Shown one piece after another: positions 49,975 through 61,379 of a stretch of DNA of 64,000 nt. Where the stretch lies: positions 1 through 64,000 of the forward strand of contig CAIMLX010000267.1 of NCBI GenBank assembly GCA_903842455.1, given 5' to 3'. A program made the translations under genes and the position numbers. Origin of the DNA: an uncultured Hyphomicrobiales bacterium. GTDB lineage: Bacteria; Pseudomonadota; Alphaproteobacteria; Rhizobiales; Devosiaceae. The notes under the pieces were generated by a model. The model saw only the letters and a program-made list of their open reading frames with translations, had not been told where the DNA came from and made no database searches. How positions within the stretch are numbered: position 1 is the first letter of the stretch; every line of letters begins with the position of its first letter.

Positions 49975-50424
49975 ATGGGAAGTCTCGGGACGGGTGGAGT
50001 ATCGGATTTGGACGTGAAGCGGATCAACGGCCACGTAAGCGTGTCCCCGCAGATCAACCCCGAGGATGTCGCTGCCATCAAGGCGCAGGGCTTCGTCGCG
50101 ATCATCAACAACCGGCCGGACGGGGAATCCCCGGACCAGCCGACCAGCGCAGCCGTCGAACAGGCCGCGCATGATGCAGGACTTGCCTATCACTACATCC
50201 CGCTGGGCCGTGAAGGGGTTTCCCCCGACATGGTCGAAAAGACCAGGGAAGTGCTCGAGGGGAGCAACGGCCCGGTCTTTGCCTACTGCCGGTCCGGAAC
50301 GCGCTCGACCACGCTGTGGGCGTTGAGCCAGTCCGGCACGGCATCTGCCGAGGAGATTATCTCGGCGGCGGCGAATGCGGGCTACGACATGTCCCACCTC
50401 GCGGGACATCTGAGCCAGAAATGA
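49975..50424 (+). CDS. DUF442 / TIGR01244-like (Blh-type) phosphatase-fold protein
   Basis: VSPQINPEDVAAIKAQGFVAIINNRPDGE..VFAYCRSGTRSTTLWALSQ. Confidence 0.8.
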   Translation: MGSLGTGGVSDLDVKRINGHVSVSPQINPEDVAAIKAQGFVAIINNRPDGESPDQPTSAAVEQAAHDAGLAYHYIPLGREGVSPDMVEKTREVLEGSNGPVFAYCRSGTRSTTLWALSQSGTASAEEIISAAANAGYDMSHLAGHLSQK

Positions 50425-50527
50425 GGGGCATTTAGCCCCTTGGGCCCTGGCATCAACCGCCGGGGACCGACTGACTACCCCTGCCGGCGCCTTAAGCGCC
50501 TTGCCCCCTCACGCTCGGGTTACATCG

Positions 50528-53500
50528 ATGCCAATCAAGAAGATCCTCGTCGCCAATCGCAGCGAAATCGCCATCCGGGTGTTTCGCGCGGCCAACGAGC
50601 TGAACATCAAGACGGTCGCCTGCTATGCCGAAGAGGACAAGCTGGCGCTGCACCGCTTCAAGGCGGATGAGGCCTACCTGATCGGAAAGGGCAAGGGGCC
50701 GGTCGAGGCCTACCTGCAGATCGACGAGTATATCCGCATCGCGCGGGTCTCGGGCGCCGATGCGATCCACCCGGGCTACGGCCTGCTGTCGGAAAGCCCG
50801 GAGTTCGCGGACGCCTGCGAGGATGCGGGGATCACCTTCATCGGCCCGCGCGCCCAGACCATGCGCGACCTCGGCAACAAGGTTGCGGCGCGCAACATGG
50901 CGATCGCCTCCAATGTGCCGGTGGTGCCGGCGACCGAGGCGCTGCCGGACGACATGAACGAAGTCCGCCGCATGGCCGCCGAGATCGGCTATCCGCTGAT
51001 GCTCAAGGCCTCGTGGGGCGGCGGTGGTCGTGGCATGCGCCGCATCATGGACGAATCGACGCTGGTCCACGAAGTTTCCGAGGGCAAGCGCGAGGCCAAG
51101 GCGGCGTTCGGCAAGGACGAGATGTATCTCGAAAAGCTGATCGAGCGCGCCCGCCACGTCGAAGTGCAGCTGATCGGCGACGATCACGGCAACCTCGTCC
51201 ACCTGTTCGAGCGCGACTGCTCGGTGCAGCGCCGCAACCAGAAGGTCGTCGAGCGCGCCCCGGCTCCATATATGAGCCAGGAAGTCCGCGACGACCTGAC
51301 CTCCTCGGCCATCCGGCTGGGCAACGCCGCCAACTATCGCGGCGCCGGCACGGTGGAATTCCTGCTCGATGCCGACACCAACAAGTTCTACTTCATCGAA
51401 GTGAACCCGCGCATCCAGGTCGAGCACACGGTGACCGAAGTGGTGACCGGCATCGACATCGTGAAGGCGCAGATCAAGCTGCTGCAGGGCGCGGTGATCG
51501 GCACGCCGGAATCAGGTGTGCCGCTGCAGGAGGACATCCGCCTCAACGGACACGCCATCCAGTGCCGCGTGACCACCGAGGATCCGGAGCAGAACTTCAT
51601 CCCGGATTATGGCCGCATCACCGCCTATCGCGAAGCCACCGGCTTCGGCGTCCGTCTCGATGGCGGCACGGCCTATGCCGGCGCGATCGTCACGCGGTAC
51701 TACGATCCGCTGCTCGAAAAGATCACCTGCTGGGCCCCGGGTCCGGAGGAAGCGATCGCCCGCATGCACCGGGCGCTGCGCGAGTTCCGCATTCGCGGCG
51801 TCGCGACGAACCTCGCCTTCCTCGAAAACATCATCACCCATCCGGATTTCGTCAATAACCGCTACACCACGCGGTTCATCGACACGACGCCGGCGCTGTT
51901 CGATTTCAAGCAGCGGCAGGACCGGGCGACCAAGCTCCTCACCTACATTGCCGATGTGACCGTCAACGGCCACCCCGAAGTGCGCGACCGGCCGCGCCCG
52001 CCGGCCGAGGCGGCCGAACCGCAGGTGCCCGGCTATGAGCCGCTGATCGTCGTCGAGGGCTCGAGGCAGATCCTCGACCGCGACGGGCCGAAGGGTCTGG
52101 CGCGGTGGATGAAGAACCAGAGCCAGGTGCTGTTCACCGACACCACCATGCGCGACGCGCACCAGTCGCTGCTCGCCACCCGTATGCGGTCGTTCGACAT
52201 CACCCGCATTGCCCAGGCCTATTCGCGCGGCCTGCCCAACCTGTTTTCGCTCGAATGCTGGGGCGGCGCGACGTTCGACGTTGCCATGCGCTTCCTCAAC
52301 GAGGACCCCTGGGAGCGGCTCAGCGCCGTCCGCGAAGGGGCGCCGAATATCCTGACCCAGATGCTGCTCCGCGGCAGCAACGGCGTCGGCTACACCAACT
52401 ACCCCGACAACGTGGTGAAGTTCTTCGTCAAACAGGCCGCCAAGGGCGGCGTCGACGTGTTCCGCATCTTCGACTGCCTCAACTGGGTAGAGAACATGCG
52501 GGTCTCGATCGACGCGGTGGCGGAAGCCGACAAGGTGGCAGAAGGCGCCATCTGCTACACGGGCGACATGCTCGACCCCGACCGGGCCAAGTATGACCTC
52601 AAGTACTACGTGGCGCTCGCCAAGGAGCTTGAAGCGGCCGGCGCGCATGTGCTCGGCCTCAAGGACATGGCCGGGCTGCTGAAGCCCGCTGCCGCCAAAA
52701 AGCTCATCGAAGTGCTGAAGCAGGAAGTCGGCCTGCCGATCCACCTCCATACCCACGACACGTCGGGCGCTGCCGCCGCGACCATCATGGCCGCTGTCGA
52801 TGCGGGTGTCGACGCCGTAGACGCGGCGATGGACGCCCTCTCGGGCACCACGTCGCAGCCGACCCTCGGTTCGATCGTGGCGGCACTCAAGGACGGCCCG
52901 CGCGACCCCAAGCTCGATGGCAAGGTGATCCGCGAGATCTCGTTCTACTGGGAGGCGGTGCGCACGCAGTACCGCGCCTTCGAGAGCGATCTCAAGGGCG
53001 GCGCTTCGGAAGTCTACCTGCACGAAATGCCCGGCGGGCAGTTCACCAACCTCAAGGAGCAGGCCCGCTCGCTGGGTCTCGAGTCGCGCTGGCACCAGGT
53101 GGCGCAGACCTATGCCGACGTGAACCAGATGTTCGGCGACATCGTGAAGGTGACGCCGTCCTCCAAGGTGGTCGGCGACATGGCCCTCGCCATGGTGTCG
53201 GCCGGACTTACCCGCGCCGATGTCGAGGACCCGAGCCGCGACATCGCGTTCCCGGATTCGGTCGTCGGCTTCTTCGCCGGCGATCTCGGCCAGCCGCCGG
53301 GCGGCTTCCCCGAAGCGCTGCAAAAGAAGGTGCTGAAGGGCCGCACCCCGCTCACCGACCGTCCCGGCTCCTACCTCAAGCCGATCGACCTCGAGGCCGA
53401 GCGGGCCAAGGTGGCGAAGGATGCGGGGATCGACATCGACGACAGGCGCCTTGCGTCGTCGCTGATGTACCCAAAGGTGTTCGCCGATTTCCTTAAGACG

Positions 53501-53968
53501 CAGGACAAGTATGGCCCGACAGCCGTGCTGCCGACGCCGATCTATTTCTATGGCCTCAAGGAAGGCGAGGAGGTGTTCCTCGACCTCGAGAAGGGCAAGA
53601 CGCTGGTCCTAACCTACCAGGGCCGCACCGAGACCAACGAGAAGGGCGAGGTTCGCGTCTTCTTCGACCTCAACGGCCAGCCGCGCACCATCACCGTGCC
53701 GGACCGGCTGAAGGTGGGCGAGATCAAGGTGCGCGCCAAGGCGGCGCTGGGCGATGCCAAGCAGGTGGGTGCGCCGATGCCGGGCGTCATCTCTGGCCTC
53801 GGGGTCAAGGTTGGCGACAAGGTGTTCGCGGGCGACGTGCTGCTGTCGATCGAGGCGATGAAGATGGAAACGGCCATCCACGCCGAGTTCGACGGCACGG
53901 TGGCCGAGGTGACGGTGAAGCCGGGCGACCAGATCGACGCCAAAGACCTGCTGGTCCGCTTCGAGTGA
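50528..53968 (+). CDS. pyc: Pyruvate carboxylase
   Basis: Biotin carboxylase N-terminus KKILVANRSEIAIRVFRAANELNIKTVACYAEEDK, carboxyltransferase DTTMRDAHQSLLATRMR, biotinyl site EAMKMETAIHA. Confidence 0.97.
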   Translation: MPIKKILVANRSEIAIRVFRAANELNIKTVACYAEEDKLALHRFKADEAYLIGKGKGPVEAYLQIDEYIRIARVSGADAIHPGYGLLSESPEFADACEDAGITFIGPRAQTMRDLGNKVAARNMAIASNVPVVPATEALPDDMNEVRRMAAEIGYPLMLKASWGGGGRGMRRIMDESTLVHEVSEGKREAKAAFGKDEMYLEKLIERARHVEVQLIGDDHGNLVHLFERDCSVQRRNQKVVERAPAPYMSQEVRDDLTSSAIRLGNAANYRGAGTVEFLLDADTNKFYFIEVNPRIQVEHTVTEVVTGIDIVKAQIKLLQGAVIGTPESGVPLQEDIRLNGHAIQCRVTTEDPEQNFIPDYGRITAYREATGFGVRLDGGTAYAGAIVTRYYDPLLEKITCWAPGPEEAIARMHRALREFRIRGVATNLAFLENIITHPDFVNNRYTTRFIDTTPALFDFKQRQDRATKLLTYIADVTVNGHPEVRDRPRPPAEAAEPQVPGYEPLIVVEGSRQILDRDGPKGLARWMKNQSQVLFTDTTMRDAHQSLLATRMRSFDITRIAQAYSRGLPNLFSLECWGGATFDVAMRFLNEDPWERLSAVREGAPNILTQMLLRGSNGVGYTNYPDNVVKFFVKQAAKGGVDVFRIFDCLNWVENMRVSIDAVAEADKVAEGAICYTGDMLDPDRAKYDLKYYVALAKELEAAGAHVLGLKDMAGLLKPAAAKKLIEVLKQEVGLPIHLHTHDTSGAAAATIMAAVDAGVDAVDAAMDALSGTTSQPTLGSIVAALKDGPRDPKLDGKVIREISFYWEAVRTQYRAFESDLKGGASEVYLHEMPGGQFTNLKEQARSLGLESRWHQVAQTYADVNQMFGDIVKVTPSSKVVGDMALAMVSAGLTRADVEDPSRDIAFPDSVVGFFAGDLGQPPGGFPEALQKKVLKGRTPLTDRPGSYLKPIDLEAERAKVAKDAGIDIDDRRLASSLMYPKVFADFLKTQDKYGPTAVLPTPIYFYGLKEGEEVFLDLEKGKTLVLTYQGRTETNEKGEVRVFFDLNGQPRTITVPDRLKVGEIKVRAKAALGDAKQVGAPMPGVISGLGVKVGDKVFAGDVLLSIEAMKMETAIHAEFDGTVAEVTVKPGDQIDAKDLLVRFE

Positions 53969-54336
53969 ACGCGCTGGTCGACGCCCTCGACCGCGCCTGC
54001 CCGGGCTGCAGCTCCGATGAAACGGAACTGAACTACATGTGGATGGGCGATTTCGTCCGCCACGTCGCCGACGCCCATGTCGCCGGCCGCCATGCCGAGG
54101 TGCAGGCGGCCTTCGACGTCATCGAACGGGTGCTGGCCGACAAGCTCAGCCCCGATCGCAACCTCGCCGTCGCCGGCTTTCTCGAGGACATGCAGAACGG
54201 CAACCTGCACAAGTCAGGCTCGAGGCCAGCCGATTTCGTCGGCTATCTCGGACCTTTGTCGCGCGTCAGCTGGGACGGGCTGAACGGCTTCTGGCAGATG
54301 GTCGAGCACAGCAAGACCGGGCGCAAGCCCGACTGA
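53965..54336 (+). CDS. Hypothetical protein, DUF7674-like
   Basis: 123-aa ORF, GTG start overlapping the pyc stop. Confidence 0.6.
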   Translation: MNALVDALDRACPGCSSDETELNYMWMGDFVRHVADAHVAGRHAEVQAAFDVIERVLADKLSPDRNLAVAGFLEDMQNGNLHKSGSRPADFVGYLGPLSRVSWDGLNGFWQMVEHSKTGRKPD

Positions 54337-54340
54337 CCGG

Positions 54341-54643
54341 TCAGCGGCGGCGATAGTCGCCGTCGATGACCTTGCTGCCGTCGGCGGCGCGCCGAGCGAC
54401 CGGAGCCGGCTGCGGCAACATCCTGACGATCCAGCCGACCAGCATCGGGATGACGACGAAGTCGTCGACCCAGCCGATGATGGGCACCACGTCGGGGATC
54501 AGGTCAATGGGGCTCAACAGGTAGGCCGGCACCAGCAGCATCAGCGCCTTGAGGTGCCTCGGCGTCCCGGGCGCGAGGAAGGCGCGCCAAAGGGTTGCGA
54601 GTTCAGTGCGGAAGGTAACGAAGCGGGTGAGCAATCTGGTCAT
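54341..54643 (-). CDS. DUF1232 (YkvA-like) membrane protein
   Basis: HLKALMLLVPAYLLSPIDLIPDVVPIIGWVDDFVVIPMLVGWI. Confidence 0.88.
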   Translation of the reverse strand: MTRLLTRFVTFRTELATLWRAFLAPGTPRHLKALMLLVPAYLLSPIDLIPDVVPIIGWVDDFVVIPMLVGWIVRMLPQPAPVARRAADGSKVIDGDYRRR

Positions 54644-54686
54644 GATGCACATCAGATGGTCCCGGCTGGCCCCCGCTTCAAGTGCG

Positions 54687-55667
54687 TCACTCGGGCAGGG
54701 GACCGATTTCTGGCCAGCCCGCCGCGTCGAACCCCAGTGGCGCCAGCTGCAGCTTCGGCGCCCCTTCGTCCTCACGGTCATAGTAGTGGAAGGCCAGCCA
54801 CGGCGCGCCTGCGACGGTGAATACTTCCTGCCCCCCGGGGCCGATGAAGCGCCCGGTGCCCCTCAGCAACTCGGTGCCGCCGCCATCGAGCATCGGCTTG
54901 CCGTCGCGATCGAGGTAGGGACCGGTAACTGCATCGGCGCGCCCGACCAGGATGCGGTAGGTCGAGGCGATGCCGCGGCAACAGGCGTCGAAGGACACGA
55001 ACAGGAAGAAGTGTCCGCCATGTTCGAGGATGGCCGCAGCCTCGATCGCCTCGCCATTGCGCGATGCGATTCGCAGCGGCTCTTCCGTGCCATTGCGCAG
55101 TCCGGTGACCGGATCGACCTCGATCATCCGGATGCCGTCCCAGTACGAGCCGAAGGCCAGCCAGGCACGATCGCCGACATCGATGCGGAACGGGTCGATG
55201 GCGTTCAGCCAGTCGCCGGGTTTCGAGCGGAACACCAGTCCCTGGTCCACCCAGCCATCGGCGGGCTTCGTCGCATCGAAGGCGGGGTTTGTCATCACGC
55301 CGATGGCGCTGTTGTTGCGGCCGAAACGCGAGGCGGAATAGTAGAGATAGGTGATGCCATCGCGCACCGACACGGTGGGAGCCCAGAGGTTCTTGGGCGT
55401 GTAGCGAAGCTCCTCCTTGATCCACGCAGGCAAGCCGCCGGGGATGGCCCCGGTTTCGGTCCAGGTGATTCCGTCGGGAGACGATTTGGTGCGCGGCATG
55501 CCCGCGTCTGCGGCACCTTCGACGCCGGTGGCGAAAGAGGCCCAGCCAGTCGCGGTGGCGATGATCGACGGGTCGTGGATGTAGATATTGCCTTCGAGTT
55601 GCGGCATGGGTTCGGCGGCGGCAGCCGTGCCCACGAGCATCAGCAGCGCCAGTATCGATCTACGCAT
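54687..55667 (-). CDS. Exported glycoside hydrolase family 43-like protein
   Basis: Signal peptide; IYIHDPSIIATATGWASFATG..LWAPTVSVRDGITYLYYSAS..NAIDPF. Confidence 0.85.
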   Translation of the reverse strand: MRRSILALLMLVGTAAAAEPMPQLEGNIYIHDPSIIATATGWASFATGVEGAADAGMPRTKSSPDGITWTETGAIPGGLPAWIKEELRYTPKNLWAPTVSVRDGITYLYYSASRFGRNNSAIGVMTNPAFDATKPADGWVDQGLVFRSKPGDWLNAIDPFRIDVGDRAWLAFGSYWDGIRMIEVDPVTGLRNGTEEPLRIASRNGEAIEAAAILEHGGHFFLFVSFDACCRGIASTYRILVGRADAVTGPYLDRDGKPMLDGGGTELLRGTGRFIGPGGQEVFTVAGAPWLAFHYYDREDEGAPKLQLAPLGFDAAGWPEIGPLPE

Positions 55668-55812
55668 CGGCCATCCCCCCGGTCGTCACGCAAACGTAAC
55701 ATTGCGCGGCCAAGCTCAAAGGCCTATTTGCCTTTAAGGCAAGTCTGTGATGGTCGCGCGTTCGAACTGGAAAGCCTGCTACCGTTCCTGAACGCGCTCT
55801 AGGGGTCCTTCG

Positions 55813-57078
55813 ATGAGCATTTCTCCTCGCCGGCAGTCGGTCGGCGTCAATGTCGGTGGCGTGATGGTGGGCGGCGGTGCACCGGTCGTCGTGCAGTCGA
55901 TGACCAACACCGACACCGCCGATATCGAGGCAACGGTGCGCCAGGTGGCGCAACTCTGGCGCGCCGGTTCGGAAATCGTCCGCATCACCGTAGACCGCGA
56001 CGAGGCAGCGGCCGCCGTGCCGCATATTCGCGACAAGCTGGCCCAGCGCGGCGTGTTCGTGCCACTGGTCGGCGACTTCCACTATATCGGCCACAAGCTG
56101 CTGACCGACCATCCGGCGGCCGCCGAGGCGCTGGCGAAGTACCGGATCAACCCGGGCAATGTCGGCTTCAAGGCCAAGCGCGACACGCAGTTTGCGACGC
56201 TGATCGAGCTGGCGATGCAGTACGACAAGCCGGTGCGCATCGGGGTGAACTGGGGCTCGCTCGACGAAGAACTGCTGACCCGGCTGATGGACGAGAACTC
56301 GGCCTCCGCCAACCCGGTCAGCGCCGCCGCCGTGCAGCGCGAGGCCATCATCCAGTCGGCGATCCTGTCGGCCGGGCGCGCCGAAGAGCTTGGGCTCGGG
56401 CGCGACCACATCATCCTCTCGACCAAGGTATCGGACGTTCAGCAGCTGATCGCGGTCTACCAGGACCTGGCGGCCCGGTGCGACTACGCGCTGCATCTGG
56501 GGCTCACCGAGGCAGGCATGGGGAGCAAGGGCATCGTTGCCTCGTCGGCTGCCATGGGCATCCTGCTGCAGCAGGGGATCGGCGACACCATCCGCGTCTC
56601 GCTCACTCCGGAACCCGGCGGCGACCGGACGCAGGAAGTTCGCGTGGCGCAGGAACTGCTGCAGACGATGGGCTTCCGCCAGTTCCTGCCGGTGGTGGCG
56701 GCGTGCCCAGGCTGCGGTCGCACCACCTCGCAGACCTTCCAGGTGCTGGCCAAGGAGATCCAGGATCACCTCAGCGCCTCCATGCCGGAGTGGAAGGAAC
56801 GCTACCCGGGCGTCGAGGCGATGTCGGTGGCGGTGATGGGCTGCATCGTCAACGGCCCGGGCGAGAGCAAGCACGCCAATATCGGCATCTCGCTGCCCGG
56901 TACCGGCGAAACGCCGGCGGCGCCGGTGTTCGTCGATGGGCAGAAGGTCGCCACGCTGCGCGGCGCCGATGTCGCGGACCAGTTCAAGGTGATGGTGGCG
57001 GACTATATCGAGAAGCGCTTCGGGACGGGGCAGAAGGCGGCCGCGGAGCAGGGCGCGTCCACTAGGCTGCCTGCTTGA
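55813..57078 (+). CDS. ispG: 4-hydroxy-3-methylbut-2-enyl-diphosphate synthase
   Basis: [74 protein letters not shown]. Confidence 0.96.
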   Translation: MSISPRRQSVGVNVGGVMVGGGAPVVVQSMTNTDTADIEATVRQVAQLWRAGSEIVRITVDRDEAAAAVPHIRDKLAQRGVFVPLVGDFHYIGHKLLTDHPAAAEALAKYRINPGNVGFKAKRDTQFATLIELAMQYDKPVRIGVNWGSLDEELLTRLMDENSASANPVSAAAVQREAIIQSAILSAGRAEELGLGRDHIILSTKVSDVQQLIAVYQDLAARCDYALHLGLTEAGMGSKGIVASSAAMGILLQQGIGDTIRVSLTPEPGGDRTQEVRVAQELLQTMGFRQFLPVVAACPGCGRTTSQTFQVLAKEIQDHLSASMPEWKERYPGVEAMSVAVMGCIVNGPGESKHANIGISLPGTGETPAAPVFVDGQKVATLRGADVADQFKVMVADYIEKRFGTGQKAAAEQGASTRLPA

Positions 57079-57556
57079 CCGCCTGCTTTTCCTCGACCCG
57101 CAGGCGCTTGCGCTTCTTGTCGTAGCCGACGGCAGCGAGGAACAGCGAAAGGTTGAAGTCGAAGGCGATGGCGACCGCCTCGGCCTGCGCGAACCACCGG
57201 CGCTCGCGCTGGTCCTTTTCAGGCCAGGCGTTCAACTCCTCGACGTTGCCGACGCCGTAGACCGCCATGGTGCAGGGCAGCTCGGTTGCGTCATGCAGCA
57301 CCTTGATGAAGGCGTAACGCCCGATCGGCGTATCCGGCCCCTTGGCGCGGATACCGGCCTCCTCGAACGCTTCCTGAAGGGCGGCTTCGAGGCCGGACTT
57401 GCCCGGGATGGGCCAGCCCTTGGGGAGGAGCCAGTGCTTGGAGGTACGCGACGTCACCAGCAGGAACTCGAGCCCGCCCTCGGCGGCAAGTCGCCATGGC
57501 AGCGCAGCGACCTGGCGAGCTTTGCGGGGGATGCGAGTCTTTGCCGATTTGGCCAT
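57062..57556 (-). CDS. NUDIX hydrolase
   Basis: [33 protein letters not shown] Nudix box. Confidence 0.88.
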   Translation of the reverse strand: MAKSAKTRIPRKARQVAALPWRLAAEGGLEFLLVTSRTSKHWLLPKGWPIPGKSGLEAALQEAFEEAGIRAKGPDTPIGRYAFIKVLHDATELPCTMAVYGVGNVEELNAWPEKDQRERRWFAQAEAVAIAFDFNLSLFLAAVGYDKKRKRLRVEEKQAVKQAA

Positions 57557-57670
57557 ATGGAATTGAATATATCGGTCTAGGCTTTGTGCAAGCGGGGTGT
57601 AGCGGCAACGCCCAACTTGTCTGATAGTTTCAACCAGTTTGATGGGTTGCAGCGTTGCCGCCCACGCTCC

Positions 57671-58450
57671 TCAGCTGGCGAAGCGCTGGTACAGCCGGGT
57701 CGAGACGGCGATCGCCGTGACCAGCGTCAGGCCGTTGATCGCGGCGCCCAGCGGGACCATCAGGATCGGCGCAAGGATGCCGAACAGGCCGCCGATCAAC
57801 GCAGCCACCATGACGCCACCGATCAGGATGGGCAGCATGGTGACCACCAGCACGCCGACGATGAACCAGAAGTGCCCTTTCGATTGGGCGAAGGCCGCGG
57901 GCAGACCGGCCCGGTCGGGCTCCAGCGCCAGGAGCGGCATCAGCGTCGCGGCGCGCACGGTGAAGATCCAGACGCCGATGGTGATCGCCATGATCATCAG
58001 CATGGCGCCGGTGTTGACGTTTGCCTCGGACAACTGCTCGGGCGGCACGTCGGGGCCGAAGATCGCAAACAGCAGTTCGGGCACTGCGATGATGAAGGCG
58101 GAGAGCACCGACCAGGCGGCGAAGCGCTGGGCCTCGCTGCTGCCGCGCAGCGCCTCGGCCCTGAGCGTCATGTCGTTGCTCAACACCGCCCGGTAGAGCA
58201 CGATGAGATAGGGCGAGATAAAGTAGGCTGCCGCCGCTGCCAGCAGCAGGTCGAGCACGCTCTGCCCGAGCCGCGTGGTGATGAAGCTGTCGGCGAGCCG
58301 ACCGACGAAGCCGGACACCACGATGACCGCGACGACTGTCAGCACGACCGGCCAAAGGCCGCGCAGCAACCGGGCGGCGTCCTCGTAGGCGAGGGTGAAA
58401 TAGCGCCAGAAACTCAGTTTGCGGTCGGGCACGGCATCCTCATCGGGCAA
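57671..58450 (-). CDS. Integral membrane protein of unknown function
   Basis: Several hydrophobic segments, 259 aa. Confidence 0.7.
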   Translation of the reverse strand: MPDEDAVPDRKLSFWRYFTLAYEDAARLLRGLWPVVLTVVAVIVVSGFVGRLADSFITTRLGQSVLDLLLAAAAAYFISPYLIVLYRAVLSNDMTLRAEALRGSSEAQRFAAWSVLSAFIIAVPELLFAIFGPDVPPEQLSEANVNTGAMLMIMAITIGVWIFTVRAATLMPLLALEPDRAGLPAAFAQSKGHFWFIVGVLVVTMLPILIGGVMVAALIGGLFGILAPILMVPLGAAINGLTLVTAIAVSTRLYQRFAS

Positions 58451-58510
58451 ATCGGCGAGAGTATCGCCGCCAAGTGCTAATCGCCCGTTCGGGCCTTCGG
58501 TGCAATCCCG

Positions 58511-59416
58511 TCAACTCTGCCGTTCGGCAAAGAACCGCGCCGTGGCCCGCAGACCCGCGGCCCGCTCGCCGAAGGGCAGGATGGCGCTCAAGGCGTCGTG
58601 GATCACCTCGCCGAGCTGGCGCCGCGCGGCCTCGAGCCCGATGCGGGCGACGATGGTCTGCTTGCCGGCCCCGGCATCCTTGCCGGTCGCCTTGCCCATT
58701 GCCTCGGGCGAGGCGACGACGTCGAGGATGTCGTCGGCGAGCTGGAAAGCGCGGCCTGCCGCCTCGGCATAGTCCGTTAGCCAGCACAGTTCTTCGTCGG
58801 ATGCGCCGCCGAGGATGCCGCCCATGCGGACGGAGGCACGGATCAGCGCGCCGGTCTTCATGGCCTGCATCCGGGCGATGGCGCGTTCGGTGAGAAAGCC
58901 CGTCTCGCCCTCGATGTCGCGCATCTGCCCGCCGGACATGCCGCCGGCCCCGGCTCCGGCGACCAGTTCGGCGACAAGGCGGAGGCGGACCGCCGGGTCG
59001 GCATCGAGACTGTCATGCGCCAGCACGCCGAAGGCATGCGTCAGGAGGGTGTCGCCGGCGAGGATGGCGGTGGCTTCGTCATAGGCCCGGTGCACCGTCG
59101 GCTGGCCGCGGCGCAGGTCGTCGTCATCCATCGCCGGCAGGTCATCGTGGACGAGCGAGTAGCAGTGGATCATCTCGACCGCGAGGCCGGCCTGCACTGT
59201 GCGCCCGGCGGGCACGCCGAAGACCCCGGCCGCCTGGCGCAGCAGCAGGGGACGCAGCCGCTTGCCACCATTGAGGCTGCCATGCCGCATGGCCGCGACC
59301 AGCCGTTCGGGCGGGTCGCCCGGGCCGCGCAGGGCGTGCGGGCTCAGCAAGGCATCTAGGGCCTGCTGGATATCGATTGCGGTGCTGGCGAGTTCGGCGG
59401 AAAAGTCGTAGGACAA
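58511..59416 (-). CDS. ispA: Geranyl/farnesyl diphosphate synthase
   Basis: GGKRLRPLLLRQAA, first Asp-rich motif DDLPAMDDDD, second DDILD. Confidence 0.93.
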   Translation of the reverse strand: MSYDFSAELASTAIDIQQALDALLSPHALRGPGDPPERLVAAMRHGSLNGGKRLRPLLLRQAAGVFGVPAGRTVQAGLAVEMIHCYSLVHDDLPAMDDDDLRRGQPTVHRAYDEATAILAGDTLLTHAFGVLAHDSLDADPAVRLRLVAELVAGAGAGGMSGGQMRDIEGETGFLTERAIARMQAMKTGALIRASVRMGGILGGASDEELCWLTDYAEAAGRAFQLADDILDVVASPEAMGKATGKDAGAGKQTIVARIGLEAARRQLGEVIHDALSAILPFGERAAGLRATARFFAERQS

Positions 59417-59627
59417 GGCAGCACACGATGGGGGGTTGTCGATCGGCGGGGCAGCAGAGTTCTAGCGGTTCCCGGCGCATTGGAAAAGCCGCCTGTCGTA
59501 GGCCAATCCCCTCTTCCCAAGCGCGCGTTTGTGCTCTATAGACCCGGCAAAATTCCTGACAGACCCCGTCTGTTGCACGCCGGATAGTCTTCGGCGACCC
59601 GCTATTGAGAAATCTGGAGTACCGAAG

Positions 59628-59807
59628 ATGGCAGTTCCGAAGCGCAAAACCTCGCCGATGAAGCGCGGTTTCCGCCGTTCCGCCGACGCGCTCGCTGCCC
59701 CGACCTATGTCGAAGACAAGGATTCGGGCGAGCTGCGCCGTCCGCACCACGTCGATCTGAAGACCGGCATGTATCGCGGCCGGCAGATTCTTCAGCCGAA
59801 GAACTAA
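59628..59807 (+). CDS. rpmF: 50S ribosomal protein L32
   Basis: [55 protein letters not shown]. Confidence 0.97.
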   Translation: MAVPKRKTSPMKRGFRRSADALAAPTYVEDKDSGELRRPHHVDLKTGMYRGRQILQPKN

Positions 59808-59835
59808 CGTCGCCTTGCGCGATCCGCAGTAAATC

Positions 59836-59866
59836 CCGGCCGGCTCCGCACAGGGGCCGGCCGTTT
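59836..59866 (+). terminator. Terminator-like hairpin after rpmF
   Basis: CGGCCGGC..TCCGCACAGG..GGCCGGCCG followed by TTTTG. Confidence 0.65.
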
Positions 59867-59901
59867 TGCATTGTCTTGAACTCCGGGGGGCTGCCGTGAG
59901 C

Positions 59902-61290
59902 ATGCGCGTCGAATCCGATTCCATGGGCACCATCAACGTGCCGGGCGACAAGTATTACGGCGCCCAGACGGCGCGCTCGCTCGCCAATTTCGACATCGGC
60001 GGCGAGAAGATGCCCACCGAGATCATCCGCGCCTTCGGCATCCTGAAGAAGGCCGCCGCGCTCGCCAACCACAAGCTCGGGCTGATGGATGCGGCGACCC
60101 GCGACCTGGTGGTGAAGGCGGCCGACGAGGTGATCGAGGGAAAGCTCAGGGAGCATTTCCCGCTCGTAGTGTGGCAGACCGGCTCGGGCACGCAGTCGAA
60201 CATGAACGTCAACGAGGTGATCTCGAACCGCGCCATCGAGATGGCCGGCGGGGTGATGGGCTCGAAAAAACCCGTGCATCCGAACGATCACGTCAACATG
60301 AGCCAGTCGAGCAACGACACCTACCCCACCGCCATGCATATCGCGGCGGTGGAGGCGATCGAGAACTACCTGATCGATCGGGTCATGCTGCTGCGCAACA
60401 CGCTGGACGGCAAGGCGACCGAGTTCATGGACCTGGTCAAGATCGGCCGCACGCACCTGCAGGACGCGACGCCGCTGACGTTTGGCCAGGAGATTTCCGG
60501 CTGGGTGGCGCAGCTCGACCTGGCGCTGAGGGCGATCCGCGCCACGCTGCCGCAGCTTTATGAACTGGCGCTCGGCGGTACTGCGGTCGGCACCGGCCTC
60601 AATGCGCATCCCAAGTATGGCGAGACGGTCGCCGCCGAGATCGCGGCGCTGACCGGGCAGCCGTTCGTCACGGCGCCCAACAAGTTCGCGGTGATGGCGG
60701 GGCATGACGCGTTCGTCGGGTCGTCGGGCGCGCTCAAGCAATTGGCCGCGGCACTGATGAAGATTGCCAACGACGTGCGCTGGCTGGCGTCCGGCCCGCG
60801 CTCGGGGCTGGGCGAGATCACCATCCCGGAGAACGAGCCGGGCTCGTCGATCATGCCGGGCAAGGTCAACCCGACCCAGGCCGAGGCGACGACCATGGTA
60901 GTGGTGCAGGTGATGGGCAACGACGCGGCGATCGGCTTTGCGGCGAGCCAGGGCAATTTCGAGCTCAACGTGTTCAAGCCGGTGATCGCCTACAACTTCC
61001 TGCAGTCGGTGCGGCTCCTGGCCGATGCGGCCAAGAGCTTCAACGACCACTGCGCCGTCGGCATCGAGCCGGACCGCGACCGGATCAAGCAACTGGTCGA
61101 CCAGTCGCTGATGCTGGTGACGGCGCTCAACCGCAAGATCGGCTACGACAACGCCGCCAAGATCGCCAAGTACGCCCACAAGAAGCGGACGACGCTGAAG
61201 GAAGCGGCGATTGAACTTGGCCTGCTGACGGGCGAGGAATTCGACGCCGAGGTGAAGCCCGAGCAGATGGTCGGCCCGCTGAAGCTTTGA
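59902..61290 (+). CDS. fumC: Class II fumarate hydratase
   Basis: [60 protein letters not shown]. Confidence 0.95.
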   Translation: MRVESDSMGTINVPGDKYYGAQTARSLANFDIGGEKMPTEIIRAFGILKKAAALANHKLGLMDAATRDLVVKAADEVIEGKLREHFPLVVWQTGSGTQSNMNVNEVISNRAIEMAGGVMGSKKPVHPNDHVNMSQSSNDTYPTAMHIAAVEAIENYLIDRVMLLRNTLDGKATEFMDLVKIGRTHLQDATPLTFGQEISGWVAQLDLALRAIRATLPQLYELALGGTAVGTGLNAHPKYGETVAAEIAALTGQPFVTAPNKFAVMAGHDAFVGSSGALKQLAAALMKIANDVRWLASGPRSGLGEITIPENEPGSSIMPGKVNPTQAEATTMVVVQVMGNDAAIGFAASQGNFELNVFKPVIAYNFLQSVRLLADAAKSFNDHCAVGIEPDRDRIKQLVDQSLMLVTALNRKIGYDNAAKIAKYAHKKRTTLKEAAIELGLLTGEEFDAEVKPEQMVGPLKL

Positions 61291-61379
61291 TGTAAGCGGT
61301 GTTAACATTTTTCGCGACCGGGTAACGGGACGCGGAAGGCCGATCTCTGACCATTTGGCTGTGCATGCATTTACCTGCC

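Noticed and set aside
50421-50445. GGGGC-ATTTA-GCCCC hairpin after the DUF442 gene
   Set aside because: Short stem and no clear U tract; could be chance.
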